Of a stretch of 64,000 nucleotides of DNA, positions 1 through 12,997 are shown piece after piece. The notes below the pieces were generated by a model. It ran no database searches, was not told the DNA's origin, and saw only the letters and a program-made list of their open reading frames with translations. The DNA comes from Rhodamnia argentea (lineage: Eukaryota > Streptophyta > Magnoliopsida > Myrtales > Myrtaceae). The stretch spans positions 10,168,001 to 10,232,000 of the forward strand of contig NC_063150.1 of assembly GCF_020921035.1 (NCBI RefSeq), written 5' to 3'. Both the position numbers and the translations under genes were made by a program. Numbering within the stretch: the first letter of the stretch is position 1; each line of letters opens with the position of its first letter.

Positions 1-1966
1 CAATTCGATGTTGTGTGTAATTAGTCTTCGCAAGTTGACCGTGATGACTTGCTTAATCAACATACGAATTATCCTCGGAGACTCTTGAAGCCGGTTCTTC
101 CAAATTCTTGATTTTCTTATTCGTTTCTGCATCAATCCCTGTACCAATTGTTACGTGATCTTTAATAATCATTGGATCTTATACGACTACGTCCAAAAAA
201 GATGCCTCGACTGGGCTCTTAGGACTCGATTTGCAGAAGTGATCCATATGCCGTTACATCTTTTTCCGCTTCCGTTTTCGCGCTTGTTCCGACCTCTGAT
301 CTTCATTATAGAATCGAATAAAAATCAATAGCAAAAATAGATACAAATGCGATTCGGAAGGTCGAGATGATTTCACTCAATAGTTAATAAGAATGGAAAC
401 CGATGACGGAGATGTCCTTGTCAATGCCAACATAGACCTTTCAAGCAATCACTATATTATCAAAGTAATTTTTTTTTTGGTCAGAATTATCAAAGTAAAG
501 GGAAAATAGTTTGCTTTTTGTCTTTTCATTTTCACTAATGCGTTAAATCTTCTTTCCCGACAATCTCCCTTAAATTGATAGATGAAATCACGGATACGCG
601 CATATGACTTATATCGATTGACTCATATAACTAATTGGAACTCTCCCTCCAAAGACATAGCTTTCCATGCTATAGCTTTTTCTTAGGCACATAGTACATA
701 AATATTCCAAGTTATGGACCTTATTTTTCTAATAAAGCCTAGGAAGACGGATGCGAAATGTGTATAAAATCGTACATAGACACATAATACAGTTCCTCTA
801 ATTCAAGACTTCCATCCATAACCATCATAGGGCGATCGAGTCGAAAGGTTCGGATATCTCGTGTTATCCATAACATTGACTCATCTAGAGTTATATTATT
901 AAATGCGGGTCCGTATTCATAACTTAGAATTATCGCCATCTAGTTTTTCACGGATCATGACTAGAAATTGAACCGACATGTTAAAATTTTAAAAAAAAGT
1001 TTTTAATAAGACTAATGGAAAAGTAAAACCAGAAAGCGCAATTTCAGATCAAATGCAAGCTAATGAACACGCAGAGTAGTTACGTGCTGACGCCAAGCTT
1101 TTCTTTCTTTGACGGTGCAATTTCCCTTCTTTAATTGATTACACTCGTAGTCTTACCTCCCAATTTCATGGGACACATTCTGACAAGTTCTATTCATTTA
1201 CGATATTTGTTTTAGAAACGTATTCGAAATTACAATTGCACCCCAAAAAAAAATTAACAAGTGTAATTTTCCTTATTCCTTGCAGATTAGAAATTCCGAT
1301 AAAATTAAATTTAATAAGAACAAATATATGGAGGGAGAAAAATATTAACGAAACACAAAATATCGTTAAGTCTGAGTATGGTTCAAAATATCAAACTATA
1401 GCATTTGTAGCACAATAATACACGGGGTTTGCATCATTCTATCTCGCTATTATCTTGTGCCTTGGTCTATGTCCTCTATCCAATCATCAAGTTCGTATTC
1501 CTTAAGAACAATTTGTGTCGTCGTCGGCAAGTTTATTTCGTAAGCATTTCGAACCCGATGAGACAAGTATCGCCAATACGTTCACTTCCCTTATAAATTC
1601 TCATTGTAAGCATCATTCACTTGTAGCATTTTCGTAATGAGAGTTGTTAACTTGATAATCTGATATTACTGTCGGTTATTTTTTACCATACAATCTCTCA
1701 ATCAATGAGTATTTTATGCAAAATATGCGGCGAATGGTGTGTGGATCTACGGATGAGATTGTATCGTTCTTGACAAGACTATCAAAAAAGCATTTTCATT
1801 TCGTAATCTAGGCGAAATTTTCCATATCTTCCTCAAAGAAATCGTTCATCGTTAAAAAAACAAAAATTTTCAAAATTAAAATGAAAAAGAATAAAAAGAA
1901 ATGGAAACGACGGGGACCTATGCTTACACATAAGGACGACTCGATCACATGCATCTCCCTCACTCT
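1..1966. other. Gene-free AT-rich stretch at left edge
   Basis: No family could be recognised here. The longest open frames are short, for example 66 codons on the minus strand at 739-939, and lack splice context or recognisable motifs. The stretch adjoins the 3' end of the minus-strand membrane-protein gene, so its last few hundred bases probably include that gene's 3' UTR and poly(A) region. Confidence 0.5.
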
Positions 1967-3487
1967 TCACTGGTAAGCACACTTGTCTTTCAACGAAACG
2001 ACGACGCTCATCTTCTTGGGATCCATGGTGACCGAGCACCGGATCCTCCGGTTGAACTTGGGCTTCACCAGCCTTCCTAGGACGTACGCCTTCGACCGGA
2101 CAAGGAACGTCAGTGAGAGCGGGACCGGCAGGGTCGGCGCTCCGTTCACGCTGCCCAGCTCGGCCCCGCCGCCATATAACGGGATGTGGTTTCCCGTCAA
2201 CGCCACCGTGATCGATCTCTGGCTTCTTCTTGATTGATAGAACTTCTTTATCTATTGAGAATAGAAAATGATGTTCTATTAGACAGCAAAACGGTAGTTA
2301 TATTCTACTTTTATTCTTCTCAATCAAGAACGATTCTCGTGATTAAATGTTATAATAAATGAGTTGATCTTCGTTATAGTCCGACACAAACTATGATAAA
2401 TCAAAAATATTATCTTGGTTGAGAACGTTATCATCATGGACGCGTTCTTTCATTGTTAGGAAACGTTCGAAATTTCGCAAACTATAATACTTCGATCATA
2501 AAACTATTATTGGGCTCGAGCTTTGCTCGATTTTCAAGTCATCTATGTGAATTAGGTGCATCTACCCTCCTGATATGTGTGCATGGTCTAATGCTAAACC
2601 CCAACGCAAGTAGTTAATGACATTGGATCGAGATTTTCCAAGCCTAAGTCGATGGAAGAATGGTCGTCAAAGGCATGCACTTACACTTCCGGTGGCGAGA
2701 CTGAGCTGGGAATAGGAGAGGTCGAGAGGGGTGGCAGCGACGTGGAGGCCGAAGAAGGTGGCCGTGTTCCGAAACGTAAGCCTCACGGTGGAGTTCATCG
2801 ACACCATGTCCGTCGCCACCCCGGTGAAGTCTGCCCCGGCCTGAACCACGAACTGATCGATCACTATGCTCTGCAACAAAGAACCGTTCGCGAACAGAAA
2901 ACCAAAGAAAAACTAATCCCGTCGAAGGCTGGATAGAATATCAGTGAAAAGAGAAACGATCGCACTCGAAGCACACGCACCTTCATGGCGATGCTGGGCT
3001 TCTGGGGCCGACTCGCCCCCCACAGAATCAACGCGAAGAAGGAGAACATAGCGAAGAACCCCAGCACGAACCCCGCCACGTAGCACCGGCGCGGCACCCC
3101 ACTGGCCCAGCCGCCCTCGCCGTCGTCGAGCAGCCCCTCCTCCTCGATCGCGTCGAACCCCTTCACCAGCCGGGCCTCGCCGGGGTGGGCCTTACGGTGG
3201 GCGGGCTTGAGGGAGCCCGAGTAGCGGGTGGAGGAGGAGGAGCCGCGGGAGGGCGGGCCTTGGGAGGAGTGGCGGGTGGAGGGGTGGGAAGGGGAGCCGG
3301 AGGGGCTGAGCAGCGCGGGCGAGGAGTGGAAGGAGTTGGTGGTCTTCTCCCCGTCGTGGGAGGAGGAGTCCCGGGAGGGGCTCTGGACGTAGTACGCGGG
3401 GTGGGGGCGGCCGGCCGGCGAGCGGCCGGGCGACGACGGGGTGAGGCTGCTCACCTCGGAGTCGGTCTTGGACAGGTGGGTCGACAT
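1967..3487 (-). CDS. LEA_2 / NDR1-HIN1-like single-pass membrane protein
   Basis: Three coding exons read on the minus strand: 3487-2981, 2870-2685 and 2245-1967, giving 323 residues. Seen: a Ser/Pro-rich cytosolic N-terminus with a YYVQSPSRDS motif at about residues 32-41. An acidic patch (EEEGLLDDGEG) precedes a hydrophobic membrane segment at about 136-157. The C-terminal half begins SIVIDQFVVQAG and ends near CAYQ. The middle exon ends at a GTAAGT donor; exon 3 opens with KFYQSRRSQRS, which joins in phase 0 and matches the conserved KFYQSRKSQR block of this plant family as I remember it. The last acceptor (AAAG, position 2246) has a weak pyrimidine tract. The YYVQSPSRDS tail with an LEA_2 domain is typical of an uncharacterised Arabidopsis subgroup (At1g45688/At5g42860 type). 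The family sits in membranes and is often linked to stress or wall-membrane contact, but no specific role can be read here. Exon 1 is very GC-rich compared with its surroundings. Confidence 0.87.
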
Positions 3488-3607
3488 CGCTTGGTTTTCT
3501 TGATCCCCCCCCTCGTTGTTTCAGACCTCGAGAGACTGCGGGCTCTGGGACTATTACGAGGGACGGAGCACGACGACAAAATGTTCGATTTTGCATATAA
3601 TCGCTAA

Positions 3608-5963
3608 ACCAAATCCATGCATTGAATAACGTGTCTGACTATAGTCGAGCAGAAATAAATCTCCATGACAAGACGTTTCGGTGCACCAAAAAAGGTTGCG
3701 TAATGAAGGAATTCATTAGTACTTTTTTTTTTATTTTTTCCTTTTTTGGGATGGAATTAATTGTTTTTTTCTTTTTAATGAAAGCAGCGAAGTCCAAATA
3801 TTTGATCCAACAAGATCTCTTAACGATAATTATTTACTCTCTCCGTGGAACATACATATATGGGCGATGCTCCGATGTTAGGGTTTCGATTTGTTTATAG
3901 ATTTTTGGGAATAGTGTGGTTTACCAAGGTAATTAATGGAAGGAGGCGGGGTTGACAGGGGCTGATGCCAGTTGATGAATATTGTAATGGGTTTTTTTTT
4001 TCGTTTTTTCTACTATATAAATAATTCAAATATTTTTTTTTTTTAGATAAAAAAGGTGAAAAAAGTTTTACAAAAAAAAAACGAAAATAAGAGGAGGCAA
4101 CAGCATGGAAAAAGGCGGGAGTGCAGGACAAGCACAGGAAAACTTGGATCCGTGTCTGCTTCTTCGTTAAATATCAGTTCTTAATCAATAGAAATCTAGG
4201 GTTCTTACTTCAAGATTCAATGAGCTTCTTAGTTTAGTATTTCTTGTTTGGGGGGGCGGGGAGAAGTATAGAAGGGAAAACGGATCTTGTTAACGAGCTT
4301 ATTAAAATTGTAAGACGCTTATTAAACTAACCACTGCGTAGTTTTAATCCATGTTTTCAAAAGTTGAGTAACTTCACATCTTGCCATTACCAAATACATT
4401 TAAAAATACAAGTTTAATTGTATTCTTGAACCATTTATTTAACAAGATGGTTACGGTAATAATACAAAATTTCAGCGCAACGCACATTTTGACCGGAACT
4501 AGACCGATCTTGAAGCAAAACATCGACAAGGCAATAACACCCGTGGTGCTTAGAATCAAAGTTCCGATGCCCGAATGCGAATTTCACCAAAGTTGAGTGA
4601 TCACGAATTGAATCGACATCTAACATCAAGACACGGCGACGTTACCATGGTATTGGGAACAGTGTGATCAGCGAGGACTCACCTTCCTTTCGGGGGATTC
4701 CGCCTTTTTTCCGTCGCGAGATATGGAGTGACGATGGGGAGGGATATTTCGAATTTCTTCTTCTTCTTCTTTTCCTGTTCTTGATTATGGTAGATGAGCT
4801 ATTCCTTGTATATATGCTTTTAGCACTTTCACCACAAGGGTTATTCACTTAAACTCACCATTTGTGTTAATTTCAAGAAGGTTCGTCAAAACTTTTACCG
4901 CTGAAAATTACCCAATCATTCGTATGAAGAACCCTTCTAAATTTAAATTAAAAAAAAAATCCGTTTGATTGATGATAAATCCGACCCTAAAAATGTAAGA
5001 ATAAAAAAATTTGATCATAGATTAAAAATGAAAAATATGCAGAATCCAAGGAATGATCTATCGCGATAGTGTGGAATTAAAGCAATGAGGAAAGATATTG
5101 AACAACGTAAATTTAGTACAATAGTCCACGTGCGAAGCTTGACTTTGAATTATCCGAAGCCAATTTACCTTTCAATCCTCCGACTCATCAATTTTGGAGA
5201 TCATCAATCCTAATCGCAACTCCAGAATTAGAGGTTATCTGTTCTAATCCCACTATTTGCGCGCAGATTACTTTGAGTCGGGCCAGCACTTAACCTATTC
5301 ATGGGTATTTCGTGGATCTCTCCAAATAGTCGAATCTCCAAGCCTATTTTCCTAAATTAAATATCCAAATTTTACGTCCTAGAGTTCCGATGAGGCAAGT
5401 TAAAAACTTGTGAAGGGAAGAAAAATACTTCGGGCCCGAGCAAGTCTTTAAATTACTTCATCTAAACTCTGGGACGCAAAATTCGAGGATATTTCCTGGA
5501 GTGAATGGAAGAAAATTATTTTTTCTCGACTTAGAGAGGTGACGGTGGGAAAGGTAGACTCCACGTCAATTTCGATTGGCTATCGTCGGGTAAACAGGTA
5601 TAATAGCCTCATGCATATGTGGGGAATCATTAGAGCTTCAGTTCTTGCATCGTTGATTTGTGCTTCGCACGGTGTCTTAAACCGACTTGTCGGTGGCATT
5701 CCTCTGGTTATGTATAATATACATACACTTGCTCTCAGCTTTTAGAAGTATAGACAGAGTAGCAAATTTTCACGTGCACAGCTCATGCGCTCTCCTTTTT
5801 TTTTGGTCGAACATACGCTCTCATTTAAGACCTACAAAAGTAGCAATGGACATCTCTCTCTCTCTCTCCGTTGGAAGAAGAAAGAATTATTTTTGTGTAT
5901 GTGACCTTACGTTATCTTCAATCTGTAATTCATTTCATTTTATCTTTATTCAGGAAAAGATGA
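3608..5963. other. Intergenic stretch without recognisable gene
   Basis: AT-rich, with poly-T/poly-A runs such as 3721-3780 and 4010-4080, and no ORF that reads as a known family. The first part is the upstream region of the minus-strand LEA_2 gene. The right end abuts the hAT-like miniature element. Nothing else could be supported. Confidence 0.5.
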
Positions 5964-5972
5964 GTTTCTATT

Positions 5973-6696
5973 AAGAGTGATCGGTTCAAGAGTAAGTAGG
6001 TTCAAGACCTAAGGAACCTACTCACTCTTGAACCTACCCTATCATAATCGGTTCTCGATTTTTAAAACCTAAAACCTATCCTATTTTTTTGGAACCCCTA
6101 TCCTGTTTTTTTGGTCCGATTTCGGGGTCTATCGAGAATTTATTTTTTTTCCTTTTTTCCTTTTATTTTTTATAGCAAACTAATATGAGCAACAAAACAG
6201 CTCAAAGTAAAAATGACCAACATAAATCTTTGTTCGCCAACACATGGTCATGTACAACTATAAACAATGAAAAATTCAAATATGTAGCCACACGATTATA
6301 AACAATAATAGATTAAAACAAGTCGGATAAAGTATAAATTATAAACTCCACTCCCCGTTCATCAAAATAAATTTTTAAACTCCATTCTCCATTCATCCAT
6401 AAAATTATTGCTCTAAAGAATAGATAGAAAGGCGACAAAGAATGGAGAAGAAACAAATAAGAGGAGACAGAGTTAGACTTAACTTAGAGAAACTATATTG
6501 TTTTTAATATAGTTAAGAACCGGTCCGATTCTCGGAAGGCTCTTTACTTGGAATCGGGAATCGGACATGTTCAAACCAATTTCAAAAATTTGAAACCAAA
6601 AACCGAACCCGTTCATGTTGGAACCAAGAATCATGCCTATTTTTCGGTTGGCCGGGTCCGATTCCTGGTTCTACCGGGTCCGTTTGCACACCCCTT
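5973..6696. mobile_element. Non-autonomous hAT-like miniature element (MITE)
   Basis: A 724-base element flanked by a perfect 9-base direct repeat, GTTTCTATT, at 5964-5972 and 6697-6705 (8 bases is usual for hAT, so one base may be chance). The ends are short imperfect inverted repeats: AAGAGTGATCGG on the left and AAGGGGTGTGC, read inward on the opposite strand, on the right. The subterminal sequence is rich in alternating GGTTC/GAACC words. There is no transposase, so any movement would need an enzyme from elsewhere. The element at 14390-15034 has the same end style and GGTTC-rich interior. The open frame at 6548-6874 runs across its right end and is not a gene. Confidence 0.72.
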
Positions 6697-6876
6697 GTTT
6701 CTATTACTATCCAAACCCTCATTTTTATACAATTTTTATTTTTGTTGCATGGAATTTGAGCTGCAATTAGTCTATGCGATTGAAACACCAAGACTGTCAC
6801 CAATTCAACTTCCGAATGCCCTTTTGGGTTTATGCAATTGCATCACAATGCACTCCCGTCTTGTGCAAAAATAATT

Positions 6877-7474
6877 AGAAAAATTCCAAATAATGGACCG
6901 AATAGAGAAAATTCCAAATAAAGGTTCAAAATGCACTCATTTTCTCAAATAAATGCCTCAAGTAGTACTTATTTCAAATAAGAGTTTGAAGTGGCATGAT
7001 AATTTTAAATAAATGTCTGAAATAGCCATGACCCTTTCAAATAAGAGCCTAACTACGCCGGCTAAATATTCTGAGATTTTTCATCAAAAATATAATTTTA
7101 ACCTTTTAAAAAAACTCAAAAGTTTAAACAAAAAAAAAGAGAAAAAAGCAAAGAAATACAAGCGAGAGGGTTGTGTGGTTGCCGCCTCCCTCCCGTGTTT
7201 CTTTTTTCTTTTAACTTTTCGTTTTTTTAATTTCGAAAAAATAGAAAAAGGAAAGAATAAAGAAAATAAATGACAAAAATAGCCCTAACCAACCGGTGAG
7301 TCAGGCTTTTTTGAGATTGATATGGTTATCTCATGCCCTTATTTGAAATAATATCCATTTCGGACTCTTATTTGAAATAGTAAAGCCACTTCAGATCCTT
7401 ATTTGAAATAAGGTCTATTTCAACCCTTATATGAGAAAATGAATACACTTACGTACCTTATTTGGAACTTTCCC
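6877..7474. mobile_element. Mutator-like foldback MITE with 9-bp target duplication
   Basis: A 598-base element between perfect 9-base direct repeats AAAATAATT (6868-6876 and 7475-7483). Its arms of about 150 bases are divergent inverted repeats. The left arm begins AGAAAAATTCCAAATAA and the right arm, reverse-complemented, begins GGGAAAGTTCCAAATAA. Each arm contains several iterations, roughly 35 bases apart, of a word like TTTCAAATAAG followed by TGAARTGG. The 9-base duplication and long inverted repeats are the signature of MULE-type elements. There is no coding capacity; the 86-codon frame at 7013-7273 is chance. Confidence 0.82.
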
Positions 7475-7483
7475 AAAATAATT

Positions 7484-8407
7484 GAACTAGAGAGTAGATA
7501 AAATGAAAAGGGGTCATTGACCGAGATCACGAAAAACACAGAAGTGAAGGGACTGATACCTCAAGATTTAAAGATCTAGGGGCTAAAAGTCACTAAACTA
7601 CACAATTCAACTTCTACAGAACGGAGTTGCAATGGTCACATGACTAAATCATTGAAGTCCCAACACCCTCTGAAGATGCTGCTGAAATTGATGCACCATG
7701 TGGGCCTTTCATAATAATAACACAAGAAGTGCCAAAACCCTAAAAATGGGCGTTCCTCATAGCTATTACCCAGAAAGCAATACGGCCACCCTCACCATCA
7801 ATGAGGGTGGGGGCTAAGAAAGTCGAGAGATTCCAAAGAGAAAGAGCCACAGACAAACCCAGCTGTGAAAAACTCTCGAGTGTCCAGACCCGTGGCCTTC
7901 TCATGCAACATTGTGGGCCAATAACAAGAGGCCATGATAGTGGAGGGACCCTTGCCAGTTCTTGATCCAACCGACCTAACTCTAAGAAAAGCCATTAAAT
8001 TTTGGAACTTGTATCATTGAAAACTCGGTCCCTCCTCTGTTCTTTTGGGTACTGTTTCACCATTGTAATAGTCATCTACAAGACATTCTCTCAAGCTCAA
8101 GACAGTTGCAGGTAATCCTCTGCAGCAACAGCAATCGCCACAGGGGTAGTATTCAAATACATATTACACGAGAAGGAAAAATTTAATCAAGCTCGGCTAC
8201 AATGTATATATAATACATGCTGAAGCTAGTATGATAGCTTTGATCGGAAGGGACTTGCAAGAAAATCGACCATATGAAACAGAATGGATTGAAACGCAAT
8301 TGTAAATGAACTTATCTGAAAGCCCGCCACCGCTAAAGAATGACATCTTCTGAATGAAGCATTATTATATTAACCGCAAGAATTTTTCTCTGGAAGGACA
8401 TTGGAAT
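7484..8407. other. 3' flank of the receptor-like kinase gene
   Basis: No recognisable gene. The part nearest 8407 is most likely the 3' UTR of the minus-strand kinase. Two overlapping minus-strand frames at 7740-7995 (65 and 76 codons) overlap each other in different frames and match nothing I know. Confidence 0.4.
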
Positions 8408-11065
8408 TTACAGGTTCTGCTCTTCGGTTTCTTGATGTCTAGGCGCCTCATTAACAGAAGTTACGTTTTCTCGGTCACTGCCACCTGTTTCTGTCACTTT
8501 AGTCTCTTTCGACCCGACCTGCGACCTTTCGCCATTAGCACGTCCCACGTCCCTTCCAGCTCTACGATCCTGAGGAAATGTTAAGAGAATTAACAGAGCA
8601 TGCACAGTAAGATAAGCATAGCTAGATAAGAAATTCTTTAAGTGAAGATGAAGAGTCAAATCTCGAGAGTACGAATTAATAGTGCTAATTTAAAGTAAAT
8701 TTTGCAGACATGTGAAGAGACAACAGAATACCAATCGACCAAGGGGAAACTAGAAACTATCACTATTATCAGATCAATCGTGATTATTAAGTATTTGTAA
8801 CAAAATTTTTGGGCTGTCGACCTTATCATCTGAAGCAGACACGTGGGAACAATAACACTCTACTCCACCTTCAGGGATCATCAATCTTGTGATACTCGAT
8901 TATTCACTAAGACATCACTAAGCATATCCCCACTTTATTTTATTGGGTATACTACAGTAAATTCTGAACTGGGAAAACAACAAAAAGCTAAATCATGTGT
9001 GTTAGCACAGGCACATGTGAGAAAAGCAAAATATTCCAATGAAACCGACACATACATCTTTGAAAGGAGACTCCTCAGCTTCAAGCATGTGTACGACGTG
9101 GCCCATCTTTGGGCGCTTCTGTGCAGTAGGGTCGACACATTTTAGAGCAACGAGAAGTACCCGCTTCAATGCCCTTGAAGTAGGCTTCTCAGGCAACTTG
9201 GGGTCCAATACTCCCTCTGGGTTTTTGTCAGTAACCATCTTCTTGAGCCAATCAACTAAATTCACCTGTCAATTTCTCTCAACTTTTAGCAAAAAACAGG
9301 GGGTGCAATGGATGAAGTCTAGTTAAGTGGCCAAAAGAAAAGATTTTTGCAAAAGTTTTATTTGTCCAATGGGAACAAGGATAAGATAAGTCAAAGATAA
9401 TGCATACCTCTTCCGGAGGGCGGCTATAATCAACAGGGTTTCTCCCAGAAATTATCTCCATGATCAGAATACCGAAACTGTATACATCACTTCTTTCATT
9501 GAGCATGCCCGTACTCGCGTATTCAGGGGCTACATAGCTGCAAAACGAGCAATAATGACCTCAAGTTCACTTTGGCTTCATGAGAGAGATAGAAAGATTG
9601 GTAAAAGAGAGTGAGAAGTTATACTGACCCGAATGTTCCCATCACACGAGTAGTGATATAGCTATTATCTGAACAAAGCAGCTTGGCAAGGCCAAAGTCC
9701 GAGACTTTAGAATTCCACTGCTTGTCAAGTAATATATTACTCGATTTAATATCACGGTGTACCACTTTCGGTTCAAGGCCCTCGTGAAGGTAAGTCAACC
9801 TGTAATCGTAGCAAGAGATAAGAATAAGGAGTGTGGACAAGACAAATGCTAAGCAAAATTGTGTATGATGAAGCTTACCCTTTGGCAGTTCCCAAGATGA
9901 TTTTCATCCGTATCTCCCAAGTCAAAGGACTACAAGGACCGACATCCCCGTGTAGCCACTGCTCTAAATTCCCATTGTTGACATACTCATACACAAGCAT
10001 CCTGTATGACAAGGACCAAGCATGCTATTAGAAAATTACTTGGAAACCTCACACCAAATTCGAATAACAACAGATCAAATACGTTCAACTATGAGCACAT
10101 ATGCTGAACCGTTATCACATCATCTTTGCTTGTACTCAACATGAGCAATTTATCCAAAGGAAACAAAGGGAGCACAATGTACCTATGAGCGCCTTCAGCA
10201 CAGTAGCCAAGCAACCTGACTAAGTTCTTATGCCGAACACGCCCGATGGCTTCAACTTCGACTTTGAACTCCTTCTCAGCTTGCCCCCTAATATACCAAC
10301 ACACACCCACACGCACAAAGTCCAGGATTAACCATTTCCTCCGACATTCGAAAACAATACAAAACATCCACATTTCCCAGCATACACTCAAACTCCCACA
10401 ATTCCACAAACAACACAACTGCCCGAAAAGGCAAGATCGAATTTTCACATTAAAACTAACAAAAATTAAATGAAAACGCACCTGTTATTAAGCAAGTTCT
10501 TGACAGCAACCTGAGTGTTGTCCTCCAAAAGACCATAGTACACAATCCCATACCCTCCTTCACCTATCACATTTTCATCAGCGAACTCGTTGGTACAGTC
10601 CTTGAGCTCTCTGAGAGTGTACCAATGTCCCCAACCCAAGTGCGAGACCTCCGGCACGACCGCAGCCACCTGATCGCCACTCCTCGGGACGCCTTCCCCA
10701 CCACTCCCGTGTGAGGACGACCCGTAGCACCTCTCCGGGTACGATATCCTGTGGTCCTTGCCGATCTCAATGTGAATCCGGTTGAACCCAATAAGGCCCT
10801 CCTCCTCGGGCATCGGGTCCGGGTCGGGAAACGGGTCGGGCTGGACCTGGGAGTGCTGGATTTGGATCTCTTGGATCTCCTTGGACACGACAGGGATGGA
10901 GCTATGGATGTTGTGCTGCGGGCGGGCGGTTCTTGGTTTCCGGGAGGTGAGCCAGAGGGAGATGAAGAAGAGGAGGAGGACGATGGCGACGCCGACGCAG
11001 ATGCCGACCACGACCCATAGGTTGAGCCCGAAGACCGAGGTGGCCTTGGAGAGCTGGTCGCTCAT
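8408..11065 (-). CDS. Receptor-like serine/threonine protein kinase (At1g01540 type)
   Basis: Seven coding exons on the minus strand: 11065-10482, 10287-10183, 10001-9879, 9799-9629, 9537-9408, 9265-9056 and 8569-8408. All join with GT-AG introns into 494 residues. Seen: a short N-terminus, a membrane segment at about residues 16-41, a Pro/Asp/Glu-rich juxtamembrane region, and the [13 protein letters not shown] block before the kinase. Kinase motifs are the glycine loop IGEGGYGIV (167-175), ATP-binding K189, catalytic HRDIKSSN (D287), and DFG (305-307) with GTFG. The VDYSRP and [12 protein letters not shown] blocks follow. The tail is polar and Ser/Glu-rich. The key residues are all present, so an active kinase is expected. 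There is no extracellular ligand domain, so this is the short-ectodomain, plasma-membrane kinase class. The start is the first Met before the membrane segment; a GA repeat sits in the presumed 5' UTR. The closest family by memory is At1g01540/At4g01330; ligand and substrate are unknown. Confidence 0.95.
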
Positions 11066-11184
11066 GTGTCGAGCTTGGCGGGTGGTCCTCGCCTCTCCGC
11101 GGTCACACGGGAGCGTGAGAGTCAGAGCGCGACGGCGCTAAGCGGGTCGGGTTCAAGAACAGAGGAGGAGGAGGAGACTGCATG

Positions 11185-11206
11185 GGAGAGAGAGAGAGAG
11201 AGAGAG
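11185..11206. repeat. (GA)n microsatellite upstream of kinase start
   Basis: About 22 bases of GA repeat lie 120 bases upstream of the kinase ATG, so CT-rich when read in the gene's direction. Such CT/GA tracts are common in plant 5' UTRs and core promoters. Confidence 0.85.
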
Positions 11207-11269
11207 TTTCGGAAGGAGAGTGAGCGAGACGAAACGATAAAGAGAGAGAGGGGAAGTAGGAGAAAGTGA

Positions 11270-11950
11270 GCAAGCTGGCATTGATGGGACCTTTTGGAAT
11301 TGTCCTGCACTAGCTTCTCCGTCGAAACTCTGCTAAATTACGCGGTTGCGGTTCCTTCTTCGATCGAGGGCAAAGCTTTGCTGGGTAAATCTCGAATGTG
11401 CTCTTTGAATTGAATAAAACGCCCGAGTCGCTATCGCATTTGGCCATCCAAAGCAAACGGAAAAATGCGATTTTTAAAGCATTGTCTTCTCATTTCATGC
11501 ACAATTTTAGCATACTGAAAAATCAAAAAGTCACTTATCAGGCATGATTTACCAATTTTTTTTATCGAAATAATTTATCAATTCGAACATCCCTTTCGAA
11601 ACAGCTATTGATAAGACCCGATTACTGATCATTAACGGCTTGAAGAAATCGAATATGCGCCGTGGTTTGTGTTTCATCGGATGCTAGTATTGGCGGCTTT
11701 GTTTCTTGTCGTTGGCTTTTGTTTGGTTGAGAATGTCGTCGATGCTTTGCCGGGTTGATTAATGGCGTTAGTGGGTTCAACATCATACTAAAAAACCCTC
11801 CACTTGAGATTTGGAATGCTTGGCCAAATGTTGGCGACTCGTTGTCCGTTAGAGTGCAGCGAATGGGGCAATTAGCCACCATCATTAAAAGTTGGTCAGC
11901 ATTTGACTTGAGTTAATGCAAAACCACCTTTCATCATTTTTAAGTGGTGT
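11270..11950. other. Upstream region of kinase gene, no gene seen
   Basis: Presumed promoter of the minus-strand kinase. The 87-codon minus-strand frame at 11622-11885 has no recognisable features. Nothing else is supported. Confidence 0.4.
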
Positions 11951-11952
11951 GT

Positions 11953-12395
11953 TTTAGGCGGAAAATTTTACCAAAACAAAACCTAATCTTGTTATATTCA
12001 TGGTCCTAAAAATTTTAACTATGTCAATCGAGTCCTAAATATTTTCATACACCGACAATTGATTCAATCCAACCAATGGTGATAGAAAAAAGCATGTGCC
12101 GTATCGGCGCGCCGGTGACCAATCTCGGGTGATGGCCGGAGAGGGTTGGGCGAGCCCACGAGGCAGGTATTCGATAAAGAAAAAGTAAAAAGAAAGTTAA
12201 ACAACATGAAAAAATATAGAATTGAATATTCACGTAGGTCGGTCGATATTCACGTTAGCAATCTTTTGTCATAAATTAGGCGAATGGACTCGATTTGCAA
12301 AATGTTAAGAATGTTTGTGATTCGATTGGCACAATTGAATGATTTAAAACTAAATGGGTATAGATATAATAGGTTTATGACCTTTTTGGCAATTC
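11953..12395. mobile_element. Degraded MULE-like inverted-repeat element (tentative)
   Basis: The left side (GGAAAATTTTACCAAAACA, then the words GTCAATCGAGTCCTAAA) and the reverse complement of the right side (GCCAAAAAGGTCATAAACC, then CAATCGAATCACAAAC) resemble each other and the ends of the better-preserved element at 17171-17742. I found no clear target-site duplication, so the boundaries are approximate and the call rests on the shared arm words. Confidence 0.35.
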
Positions 12396-12655
12396 GATAA
12401 TCTGTTTCGATCTAGGTGTTGACATAGAAACATGCTAGTGAGAGACCAAAGAAATTGGTTGAGTGTAGGATGTGAAATGTCATGTTGCTTGAATTCTTCT
12501 ACTTCTTGGTGGATTGCTTTCATTTGGACCGACCAAGAGTGACCGACTAGGGTGCCAATTTTGGTATAGAACCCCACCCACTTAGCCCTACTTTCAAAAG
12601 GTGTGTAAGGTGTGTGTATATATATATGGGGACTAGTTTAGGGCATTTATGGCAT

Positions 12656-12997
12656 AGTATTGGGTGGTCTTGAGCCTTTTTCACTCCAAAAGCTGACTCA
12701 AAAGATAAGACTTTCTCTTATACTTACAAACCGATTACCAGCCCCTTCCACAACCGACGTAGGATAACCCCAACAATCTCCCCCTCGCACATCGGGCCAT
12801 GGGTCAAAGGCGGTGACAACCCGTATTTTTCTCATGTGATTGTTGGATCCAGACTTGTTGGTAACTTAGACTCGATACCAAGTATTGAGTGGTCTTGGGC
12901 CTCTCTTATCCAAAAAGCTAGCTCAAAAGATAAGGTTTTCCCTTATACTTCTAAATCGATCACCAGCCCCTTCCACAACCGATGTGAGATAATCCCA

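Noticed and set aside
739..939. 66-codon minus-strand frame, checked as a possible plastid DNA insertion
   Set aside because: It matched none of the plastid genes I could recall and has no supporting context.
3185..3607. 140-codon plus-strand frame rich in Gly, and a 134-codon minus-strand frame at 3192-3596
   Set aside because: Both are other-frame shadows of the GC-rich first exon of the LEA_2 membrane-protein gene.
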